A stretch of 64,000 nucleotides of DNA, taken from contig JAJKFL010000237.1 in the NCBI GenBank assembly GCA_021186555.1, positions 5,290,558-5,354,557 on the forward strand. The letters run 5' to 3'. Numbering within the stretch: position 1 is the stretch's first letter; each line of letters begins with the position of its first letter. The notes beneath the pieces were generated by a model. That model made no database searches. It saw only the letters and a list, made by a program, of their open reading frames with translations, and was not told the DNA's origin. Position numbers and translations under genes: made by a program. Shown piece by piece: positions 1 to 11,964 of this stretch. Origin of the DNA: Reticulitermes speratus (lineage: Eukaryota > Arthropoda > Insecta > Blattodea > Rhinotermitidae).

Positions 1-1221
1 AGGATCTTTTACAGTTACTAACTGCATAAGTTGTTGCATGGGGTCATATTAACACTACCAAATAAAATTTACTCTATCAGCTACTGTGACATGTCACTCC
101 TGTCATTGCTAACCATATACAACTTAATATTATATCAGGTAGCTTGTGGAAAGGATGCATGCAACACATAAGCAAAGACACAGCTAGCTTATTCTGATTC
201 AGAGAACAGATTCCAAAGTTTATGATCTCACATGTTTCCATTCCATGCCATATAAACACAAATTGAACCAAAACTTACACTTACCAAGAACCATGCAAGA
301 GCTCTATCCCAAGCCCCTCTTGCCAGAACATAACTTTGAATAGATGGCATTTGGAGAGATGTTGATCAAACAAGCTTTAAGCAATGTGGCAAATGGATGA
401 CAGAGAAGGGTTAAGTGGAGGAGGTTAAGTATGACGGATAATGGCAGTGTGTTGATCACAGGGTGTACCGTCAGTAGCTCAATTGTCACATCACAGCTAG
501 ACTTGGAAGTAGAATTTATTTATATATCATAGGTCCTTTATAGGCTTATGTCAAGGATGTATAACACGTAGAAAGTGCTGTGCTTAATACAAATATAAAC
601 TAAAATACATACTTGTTGACGCTATTTACCTTTGCGAATATGCCTGTAGTAACTGATGTTACTGCTTTAGTGATCCTGTTCCCAATTCAGGTATGTTTGT
701 TGGCAATAGAGGCACAAACAATGCATCCTTCACATGGCCCCACAAAAATGTCACAGTATTAGATATGATGGTGACCTGGAGGGCTAGGAACACCAAATGT
801 TATTTGTTGGTATCACATCCTGTCCTTTCTTCCTTTAGCTTGTTATTCAGGTGTTCCCACTCCTCCAGATGAAAGTGAAGAGGTGCACCATTGCTTGGTA
901 ACAGCTTAATGGTGTGACCTGGATTTTACAATCAGACCCCTTTATAGTATGACATACAAATTTAACCTTTGTTTTGATGTCAAATTTTTTAAATTTGTTT
1001 TTATTTGTATTTTGTACAGGTGTAAATAGCAAAAGCTGCTGACAGAGCTATAAATCCACAGATAGGCTGCCATACAGATTGTGTGTTTTGGAAACTGGAT
1101 GTCCTCGCATTCTTTGCAGGGCTTGTTTTTTTTTTTTCATGAATGTAGCTGTGGCAAATTTTTTGCTATTAAGCATGAAACAGAAGTTGATTTTGATTTA
1201 ACATCTTTTCTTCTTTTACAG
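1..1221. other. TEX261 intron sequence, left edge
   Basis: No conserved protein, RNA gene or structured repeat was recognised. The open frames here are short and lack similarity to anything I know. Confidence 0.6.
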
Positions 1222-3595
<2,374 letters not shown>

Positions 3596-4083
3596 ATATA
3601 GTCACGATTATCAACGCATCCACAGAAAACCCACAGAATCAATGGAATATATCATTTCATTCATTTAGTCGCATCACTGATTGAACTTAATATCACAAAT
3701 ACTGATGTTTAGAAAAAGTGTGAACTTCAATTTTTACTCCCCTGAATCAGTTGACAAGAGATTTAAATGCAAAAGTGTGTGTGTATTGTGATATATCTTT
3801 GTAAATATACATTTCATTTTTTACAGTTTTGTCAATAGTATGAATACAACATGTAAATGCAATGCACCAGAAATATTATTCTTATTGACCAAAGACTGTA
3901 CATTATGAGCTGAAGGTACGTATGTAGGGACTAGTCATGTACATTGATGTATATATATGTAGAACTGTGTATATTACTGAACTGTGTCTGTGAAAGCTTT
4001 TAGCAGTGCTGCAATTACATTTGTGTTTCACTTACTGACTTCCTCATTAACAGTGATTTGTAAAGTTAAAGTTGTCCCATATA

Positions 4084-4848
4084 CAGGGTCCGGCAGAAAA
4101 ACCTGACGATTTTGCAACACTGCTGTGAGTGGTACAGTTGGCGTGGGGAAGTTGTCCTTGAGCGCCCTTCTAGCAAGACACAAAGCATTTCAGTTGCCAT
4201 GGAGCGCTGGTTGGTACAGCATCGGGCTTTCACTGTGGAGACGTATTTCAAAAACGATTCTGTTATGACTCAGCGGATATTTCGTCGGCACTTCAATATT
4301 CATCGGAATGATAGTGTCCCTAGTCGCAATACTGTACTGTTGTGGGTGAGAAACTTCAGAGAGACAGCTTCTGCAGCGAAAAGAAAACCTCCCGGAAGAG
4401 AACCTTCACTTAGAACTCCTGAGAACATCGAACGAGTGCATCAGGCTTTTGTCAGAAGTCCTCGGCGATCAGCAAGCAGAATTGCCATTGCGTTAAGAAT
4501 GTCTGATCGTACGGTGCACCGAATATTGCACGAGGACTTAAATTTTTATAATAAAATAAATTAAATAAACCAAGGACAACGATGGACTTGAAACAGAATA
4601 TCAGGGACGAAGTGGCAGCAATTTCTCCCATCATGCTGCAACGAGTGATGCAGAACTTCCAGAAACGCTTGCGGGAATGTGTTGACAACAATGGACGCCA
4701 CCTCACAGACACAATATTCAGGAAGTGAATATTGTAATTAAAATGCTTTGAGATGAAGTTAAATTTATTAATAAATTCACGTAAAAAGATAGTACACTTT
4801 TCATTTCATTTTAACTTAAAAATCGTCAGGTTTTTCTGCTGGACCCTG
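4084..4848 (+). mobile_element. mariner/Tc1-superfamily-like element, internally deleted
   Basis: Terminal inverted repeats of about 33 bp start CAGGGTCCGGCAGAAAAACC on the left, with the inverted counterpart ending at 4848. Both sides are bordered by TA (4082-4083 and 4849-4850), the usual target of this superfamily. Coding sequence remains for both ends of the transposase, but the central catalytic domain is gone. Confidence 0.9.
4199..4720 (+). pseudogene. Transposase remnant: N-terminal HTH (DUF4817-type) plus C-terminal tail
   Basis: An ATG at 4199 opens a frame to 4564 with the insect transposase N-terminus: QHRAFTVETYFKNDSV, RRHFNIHRNDSVPSRNT, then LRTPENIERV and RSASRIAIALRMSDRTVHRI, the two helix-turn-helix blocks. 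It runs into unrelated residues and stops. After about 15 bp a second reading begins with DLKQNIRDEVAAISPIMLQR and NNGRHLTDTIF, the expected C-terminus. The DDE catalytic middle is absent, so the copy cannot be autonomous. The domain name is recalled from family knowledge. Confidence 0.85.
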
Positions 4849-4852
4849 TATG

Positions 4853-5119
4853 TCATGAAGGCACAGAGGGAAGTAGAGGTGTACCTCCACTCATTCTCCA
4901 ACCTCAGTGTTAGAAGAAGATGTGTGTGCATCACACTCCCGCCGCTTCACCTCCAATGACAGAACCACCGTATCCATTGAGGTGGAAGCTGGGTGGGCCC
5001 AAAGCTGGCGTGGATGTGTTTGGAGGTGAGAAAATCTCATCTGAGTGGGGTTCAAACTCTGGTTCACCAGCCCGCAGTGTATCCACTATTTCATCTTCAC
5101 TACCCTGGCTCCCACAGTA
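4853..5119 (-). mobile_element. tRNA-derived SINE, family 1
   Basis: Reverse orientation. The tail motif (complement of CCTTCATGGCATG) is at 4853-4870 and a degenerate B box (complement of GAGTTTGAACCCC) is near 5048-5060. It abuts the transposon end at 4850. It shares its body with copies at 12836, 14904, 23186 and 56593. Confidence 0.7.
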
Positions 5120-5138
5120 ATCTCTATGGACCCAAAAT

Positions 5139-5741
5139 ATTAGATAATCAAATCACGTTATAAACCAACTGATGCACACTAAAACCACTTTCTTAAGTAG
5201 CTTTATTATAAAATTGTTAAAATTGTACCCCTACACGTGTTTCGATCCACCGTAGTACTGTTCACCACACAACACGCAGTACACTTCGCTCCACACAAAA
5301 ACAGTTCACATGGTAAGTCATTCATATACATTAAATAGAAAATCAATAATGATTACTGTTAGCAACCATATATATATTACTTACAAAATCGTTTATTTAC
5401 AGCTTTTAATACCACGATCCCACACGCCAGCAGTTCCGCAATCTACCATCTACAGTGCTTTTATAATTTTACAACTTTTAACGAATCTTTCACAAGATTT
5501 TAACTTATGTTTTAAAGTGCCGATAAAATATTTTAAATCATGTGGTTGAAGTGACTGTAGCTTTTAGCAAAAAAACCCCTGACGATGATCCTAGGATCGA
5601 AACACGTGTAGGGGTACAATTTTAACAATTTTATAATAAAGCTACTTAAAAAAGTGGTTTTAGTGTGCATCAGTTGGTTTATAATGTGATTTGATGTGAC
5701 GAAGATGCACGGTGTCAACAGTGTGAAAATTAGATAATCAA
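5139..5741. mobile_element. Foldback insertion: about 100-bp inverted arms, 13-bp direct repeats
   Basis: The left arm (5149-5246) and right arm (about 5596-5694) are near-perfect reverse complements, around 340 bp of unique DNA. ATTAGATAATCAA occurs at 5139-5151 and 5729-5741. The right arm has an intact hammerhead-like core (CTGACGA, GATCC/GGATC hairpin, GAAAC at 5579-5603); the left arm is cut off inside the hairpin. A GTAAGT at 5313 and TTTACAG ending near 5401 could border a short intron in the middle part, but this is weak. Confidence 0.8.
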
Positions 5742-5887
5742 GTTTGATGTTTTTAAACCATAAAAGGGAATCCTTTTTTCCCCTCTGCCAAAATGAATAG
5801 TGAAATGTTAAATGAGATCAGATACACTTCTAAATTGTCTTCAGGAACTTACATTAAGCTTCAGCATGTAACACCTCCTCTCCTAAG

Positions 5888-6071
5888 CATCCAGACCAAA
5901 CCAGGGACCTACCCAGCCTCTTACCGAGTGGGTACGAGGGATTCCCGCTCTGGGATTAGAATGGCCAGGGCATGAAGCTGATGATTCATGCCTATCTAGT
6001 GCGAAGGCAAGAATGAGATGAGCTATACTTCCACTGCCCCATGTGCCTTCATGGTGTGCACAGGGATGCCT
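5888..6071 (+). mobile_element. SINE family 1, head missing
   Basis: It shares GGGACCTACCCAGCCTC, the GGTACNAGGG block, GGGCATGAAGCTGATGATTC and the tail CCTTCATGG with complete copies. The tRNA-like head is absent. Confidence 0.65.
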
Positions 6072-6797
6072 TTAACTTCAGCATATAACAGACAGTTTTT
6101 TGAGTGTGTAATGAGACTGTGATCAATATTAGTGACTTATCTTTTGCCCTTCCTTCATATGAAAGGAAATGGAATTGCAGTAGTAAATACTGTTGCTGAT
6201 TATTGTGGAGAACAAAATGCTTACTGTGCATGTCCCATAGCGACAGTGAATGCTTTTGGTGGCCGTTTTGAAGATTTATTTCTTGTTATTTCATTCTCAT
6301 GAAATGCAGCATGACAAGGTTAACCATTAGTAGGCTCTGTTAATCTGGTAATCATGTTGAATGGTAAGGTACTTTAAATTTGATTGTTTTCAGTCAAATC
6401 TCGGACAATATTTCCATCCTGTTGTTGAATTGAACTCTGTGTCCACCAGCATTTGTGCTTTGGCTACTTTCAGTTTTAACTAACTTTTCAGCACGGAAGT
6501 TCCAAAATATGTACGGAGTTTCACGGTAAATACTAGACGTGTATCACATTTATTTGTGTTATGCAGAAAAATGCCATGTTTAGAAACAAACTTTATTCAA
6601 ATTTCCAACTCTCTTTAAGCACAACATACATGTGACTAGCTACTGAACATATGCATTCCAGCACCATCAATGTTGCCAGTCTGCAATTAACAATTTTTTA
6701 TTCCTTCAGTAGGCCTCATTTAATCTCTGCTAATAGTTGTGTTGTTCTGGGTTTCATCTGTGCATATGTATTCATATTTGTCCTCTCAGTGTGTACT

Positions 6798-6920
6798 AAC
6801 AAACTCCATGGAACAGAGTCCTTCTTGAGAAGCTAACAGGTCGTCAGCTAGTCAATAAATTCCCCGCGTTTTATGGAACCCGAAGGTTCATTACCGCACT
6901 CACAAGAGCCCGCTCTCAGT
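6798..6920 (-). mobile_element. LINE family A, 3'-terminal fragment
   Basis: Nearly identical to the terminal 120 bp of the LINE at 54887 (shared CTTGAGAAGCTAACAGGTCG and the CCCCGCGTTTTATGGAACCC block). It is only the 3' end, as expected of a heavily 5'-truncated copy in reverse orientation. Confidence 0.7.
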
Positions 6921-8504
6921 TGTACTATCGATTTATTATTTCCTTAACTGGATGTTGGTCCTTTCCGGTGGGGGTCTTTATCCATTTTTCTAAAATTATT
7001 ACTACTCATAAACTGGTCAATTAACTCTTCCTGTTGTTGATGCTTTAACGTCACTGTTTTGCCCTTGTCAGCTCTTGTTATGGCTGCATCATTGCATTAA
7101 CCATTTTGTGCCTCAATCCTTTCATTACAGGTTTAGTTGTCTGCAAATTTTTCCTATACGCTCCTGTTTTGGCTATCATTTTTCTTCATGTATTGTTGAG
7201 GGACATATCTAAAGCTGTCTTATTCATGTGCAAGTGTCATTTGTACTGCATGTTACGCTTCTTTGCGTAAGTTTTTCACCCACTTATGATGTACTGTACC
7301 TAGGTTATGTTTCAGTCCCTTGCGTAATAACACAGGTTCACTATGAATTTTATGTTTGTTAAATTTTCCACCCATGACAACAGGTCTGACTGGTTACCGT
7401 GCTTTTCACACTGCATTCTGTTTCACTGAGATTATCTTTTCTGTAAAGTATCATACTTTGTATTCATATATGTGTAATATCTCTTCAATTACATCATTGA
7501 CCAAGAATCCAATGTTACCCCATTCAATGCATGTTCACCACACTTGCCAAACACACGTCAAACATACAGCATCACAGATTACACTGATGGTGCTAATGCA
7601 AGCACCAAAACACTTATGCCAAATAGTCTGACATACACTGTACTTCAAGGCTGTTGGAAGTTGGAATAAATTTTGATTGTAACCACATGTTATGCAGAGA
7701 CATGAATTTTAGAACCACATATTACATCTGGTTACCTGAATTCATGAAAACAGTGGCTGTGCTTGGAATCATTGATCTAAAGACACTGCAAAAATACATA
7801 TTGAATGGGAAATGTTTTTCATATCTGTAGTCTTAAAGCTGTCACTGTTCAAAATTACAAGGAATGAACACATTATTTATATCTTACAAACATATACTAT
7901 GCACTTATGGGTCTTCTTTTGGGTTTCTGCACCTCCAAAATGTTGGAACATTCACCTGTGGTGCAGTAACCCAAAACAAGACCAGCAACTGAGCAACAAT
8001 GCGATAAAAACCTGAAAACTTTATGTACCATGCATTTCCTTGGTATACATAACTTTCAGAAACATCCATTACTTTAATCAGTGTGAAATATACATGATGT
8101 ATGCTTTCAATGTGTGTGCGCTGCGCGTGCGTGCATAGCTAGTGGTGCTGTGTGAAATACTGTCTACAGAACATGTATCATTTGTAAGTTGAGACACAGG
8201 CAATAATTTTAATTGTTCACATGTGTATTTAAAAATGAAAGTTATAGTCAGTGACATATAACTGTACTTTTAAAGTAAAGTGTTTATTAAAATCACTGTG
8301 TTTTCTTGTGTTTAAGACATGTCATGATTTCAGAAGTATTTAAAAAAAAACATCATTTTTAGTGACTATCTGGTAGTTCATTCAGCAGTAACATGTAATG
8401 GAAACACACCTCATTGAAGCATAAAGGGAAAAAATAATCTGAGAGTACTAATAGCAATTACCAGACATTTATTCTTTCTTAGTCTTGACCTCTGTCTACC
8501 TACT
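6921..8504. other. Intergenic DNA between TEX261 and EXOC6, nothing recognised
   Basis: AT-rich DNA with short open frames of no recognisable family. Part may be the long TEX261 3' UTR, but no polyadenylation signal decides it. Confidence 0.5.
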
Positions 8505-8757
8505 CATTATAGGTGTAGACGGTTACTGTTGCACGTGATCACACTCAGTGACACACACACACACACACACTCTTGGTAGGAATCCTCTGGGCGAGGGAGC
8601 AGCCCATTGCAGAGACCTCTACCTGACAACACACAACACTCACAAGAGACAGACATCCATGCCCCCGGCGGGATTTGAACCCTCAATCCCAGCAAGCAAG
8701 CAGCCACAGACCCATGCCTTAGAACATGTGGCCACCAGGACCAGCTACTGACATTCA
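8505..8757 (-). mobile_element. tRNA-derived SINE, family 4
   Basis: Read in reverse it has an A-box-like GTGGCCACATG, a good B box GGTTCAAATCC (complement at about 8668-8680) and a CCGGCGGG arm, then a non-tRNA body ending in a (TG)n tract, seen on + as (CA)n at 8552-8570. The tRNA-like part is imperfect and linked to a SINE body, so this is not a functional tRNA gene. Confidence 0.7.
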
Positions 8758-9712
8758 TTAACGTTTTCACATTCTATTTTTCTGTAGACCTAAAGATGCT
8801 GGAACTATGTGTTTGTTCCTTTGAAATGTTGGTACTCCCTACCAGACAACATGGTATCACAACCCAGAAAGCCACAGCTGTGAAACTTGATACCTTATGT
8901 AATAATATTTATTTACTAATTCAACATAGTACAAAAAAGTATCTGAAATGCATTGCGTGGAAAATATGTTGGTTAATATAATGCTAAACATCACTAAACC
9001 ATTCATCGGTATGTTGTCGTGTTGTGCACTGATTAAAAACCTCCACGTCATACCTGGCTGGCTGTCTTACAGTCTGTTGTAAGTTAACTTTGATCCCTTC
9101 CCTTGAAAATGGTGGGTGGTACAATATGTAGCTGAAACTGAAGTTGCCCACATTCAAATCTCATAACTAATAGGGATGAGATATGGAGAACAAGGAGGCT
9201 ACAGAAACACTGTTCTTGGGAAGAGACAGCAACCAGCAGGGACTAGATCTTGAGAATAGAGAGTTCTGGAAGCACAGCCTTCATTGAATACTTTCATACC
9301 AAAGGCAATAGATGAGCTGGTGCACTGTCACATTTCTAGATCCCCAAAAATGAGGGTGGATAGGTTCTTGCAGTCATCAACCATTTCAGTAACTTCAACT
9401 GCTCGTCTAAGAACACTCTTGGCTCACTCTTGAACACGGGGCTGTTGTTACATTGGCTTTCCCTTCTGCAGGGGATCTCTCAGTAACTGTTGGCTTTCCT
9501 TCAAATGCCTACAAATTTCTAAAGTACAGCCTGTCCAATGACCTTGTTCCCACATGTTTCTGACAATGTGCTTCTCAGTCATCACAAAACCTATGTTCAG
9601 TTGTTCAAACTGCGGCATCGTTGTGTGTGAAGTTCTGAAAATAATAAAATCTGTCAGGGAACATTGGTGTTACTACTGCTACTACTACCACAACTACCAC
9701 TATTACAACATA
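8758..9712. other. Intergenic DNA with a repeat tail at about 8793-8890
   Basis: The stretch near 8810-8880 resembles the tail of a dispersed family seen again near 45400 and 47270 (a GAAATGTTGGTA-type motif). I recognise nothing in the remainder. Confidence 0.4.
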
Positions 9713-9740
9713 ATGATAATAATAATAATAATAATAATAA
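9713..9740 (+). repeat. (TAA)n microsatellite, left border of Dong-like copy A
   Basis: An AATAATAAT run directly abutting retrotransposon coding sequence at 9741. Confidence 0.9.
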
Positions 9741-11139
9741 TCCAGGACGACACTCTCTGGCCATTACTCTTCTGTATAGCACTTATCCCATTAACATACG
9801 TGCTGAACAGAGCTGATTGTGGATATCAAGTACACGGAGCTGAGAGGAAAATAAGTCACTTACTGTACATGGATGACTTGAAACTGCTACGTAGAAGTAA
9901 GGAAGATTTAGAGAATGAAATAAAAATTGTGAAAGCAATTAGGAAAGACATTAATATGAATTTTTGGATTAGAAAAATGTGCAAAAACTTGTTTAAAAAA
10001 GGGAGGGTCCAGAGGAAAACATACATAGAAAGCACATTTGAGAAGGATTTTAAAGAATTGGACCTGAGAAAAGTGTATAAATATTTAGGGATAGAAGAGA
10101 GCCATGACATAGAGCATAAAAATGGGGGAAAAAAGTTGAAGAAGGAATACTTGAGGAGCTTGAGACTAGTCTTGGACACAGAATTAAGTGCAAAGAATAA
10201 AATACAAGCAATTGGAGCACTGGCAGTACCAGTATTTAGATATAATTTTGAAGTATTAATTTTGTGCCAAGAAGAACTGTGAAACTGGATATGAAAACAA
10301 GAAAACTGCTAACCATCCATTGACAGCATCACCCAAAGGCAGATGTAGATCGCCTGTATGTTCCCAGAAAACGAGGAAGGGGGTTGATGCAGTTCGAAGA
10401 AGCCTACGTAATAGAAATTACAAAACTGATGGAATATGTAGACAGCACTGAAGATCCACTAATACAAATTGTTAGGACGCACCAACACAACACCAACTCA
10501 ACAATGGTACAGACAGCTAGAAGCCTCAAGAGAGAGTTACAGAAAGGAACAAGACAAATAACGGACAGCATAGCAGAGAAGACAAAAGAAAGATGGCGAG
10601 GGGAAAAGGATGCATGGACAATTTCCACGTAACTTGGATGAAAAACTGGTGGATAATGAAGAGTAATATTGATGGTTAAAATTTGGAAACATCAAGGGAG
10701 AAACAGAAAGTACAATAGTGGCAGTACAAGGCTAAGCAATTAGTACAAACTATTAAAAAAAACATGAAGAAACTATTGACCACCTAACCTCTGGATGCCC
10801 CATTGATACCAGAAGACAGAAATGTCACGCAAAAGCAGAAAAGAAACTAAAATACAACAGTGTATGTATACAGAAACAACAAATGTGGAACATGAAATGC
10901 ATGATTATACCAGTAGTAATTGGAGCCACCGGAATAGTAACGAAAGGTTTAAAGAAAAATTTAGAAGCCATACCAGGAAAATGTTCAATAGATTCACTAC
11001 AAAAAACAGCTATACTTGGAACATCATACATATTATGGAAAGTATTGCAGTCTGAAACTTGAAACCTGAGCAGTGGGGATCACCGTTGGTTCAAGAAAAG
11101 TACCAGGGAGAAAAGGTCTGTGACAAGACACAACAACAA
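9741..11139 (+). mobile_element. R4/Dong-like non-LTR retrotransposon, copy A (5'-truncated, internally deleted)
   Basis: The first open part (9741-10282) encodes the later half of a reverse transcriptase: WPLLFCIAL, the catalytic YMDD in HLLYMDDLKLL, then YKYLGIEE and NKIQAIGALAVPV. After a stop it continues out of frame with [15 protein letters not shown] and [16 protein letters not shown] (10384-10632), a zinc-knuckle remnant near 10760-10800 and a C-terminus whose last bases precede a second TAA run. The order RT, CCHC-like, restriction-like endonuclease region is that of the R2/R4 group. A deletion removed the endonuclease core here. Dead copy. Confidence 0.85.
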
Positions 11140-11162
11140 ATAATAATAATAATAATAATAAT
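11140..11162 (+). repeat. (TAA)n microsatellite, right border of copy A
   Basis: An AATAAT run that directly follows the shared 3' end ACAACAACAAATAAT. Confidence 0.9.
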
Positions 11163-11732
11163 ACTAGTAATAGTGTTCTGTGTGAACACAAATATATTTT
11201 TATTATTACTGTCATATTGTAAACACAACCAGGATGAATCACCTTAAGATCGATCAATGGTGCCTTTAATACTCACCACACAGTGTGTCCATCTCCATCC
11301 ATGCTTTCCCTACATACTTGGTATGCTCAGACATGAAGACTTGGATAAGTTTTTGAGTCATTTGGTGACTGATGATAAAGCTTACAAATGTTCTGCCATT
11401 TAATGATGTATATGAGGCATCAGTAGTAGCTATATTAATAAGCAAGAATTACTAGTATCATTACAACTGGCTTCACGATTTAGCATGTAATGACAGTACA
11501 GAGGAACCTCCATTTACTGTTCTTCATTTAAGGTTTTTCCTCATTTACAAGTAAACCTCAGTTATGTGAAGCCAGCAATTTCAGCATGAAATCTCACCTA
11601 TCTGAAGTTTTCTTCAGTTTGGCGTTAAGGTCTTCTGTTCCCAAAATTAACCTTACATGGGGGGGGGTTTACTGTACTTCACCATAGTAATAAAAATGTA
11701 CGATTATGCTACTATGAAAAAATATATTCAAG
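11163..11732. other. Intergenic DNA next to the EXOC6 3' end
   Basis: Holds a possible decayed pogo-type MITE at about 11498-11674 (AGTACAG on the left, GTTTACTGTACTT on the right, a G9 run inside). Nothing else is recognised. Confidence 0.4.
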
Positions 11733-11738
11733 TTTATT
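11733..11738 (-). terminator. Polyadenylation signal AATAAA for EXOC6
   Basis: TTTATT on + reads AATAAA on -, 103 bp beyond the EXOC6 stop, an ordinary distance for a 3' UTR. Confidence 0.65.
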
Positions 11739-11840
11739 TCCCTGTACAGCTGCTACAACAGAAATGATAACATGTTAAGGATTTGCACTGCTGTGAAATG
11801 GCTGAACTAGTCTTGGAACTTATAAGAGTTACACTCCACA

Positions 11841-11964
11841 TTACTGCTGTGCTGTGAGGGCCAACTGCCGTAGCTGTTTCAGAACTGTCTCTAAGAGTTT
11901 CTTTTTGTCTCTTTCACTCTTCTTGAGCACTGAGAAAACATTTTTCTTGTCTGCTTCACGTAAC
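11841..11964 (-). CDS. EXOC6: EXOC6 exon 15 with stop
   Basis: Acceptor TATTCAG; residues 749-789: [35 protein letters not shown] at 11843-11841. Confidence 0.95.

Noticed and set aside
8553..8570. (CA)n tract as a regulatory element
   Set aside because: It is the tail of the SINE at 8505-8757.
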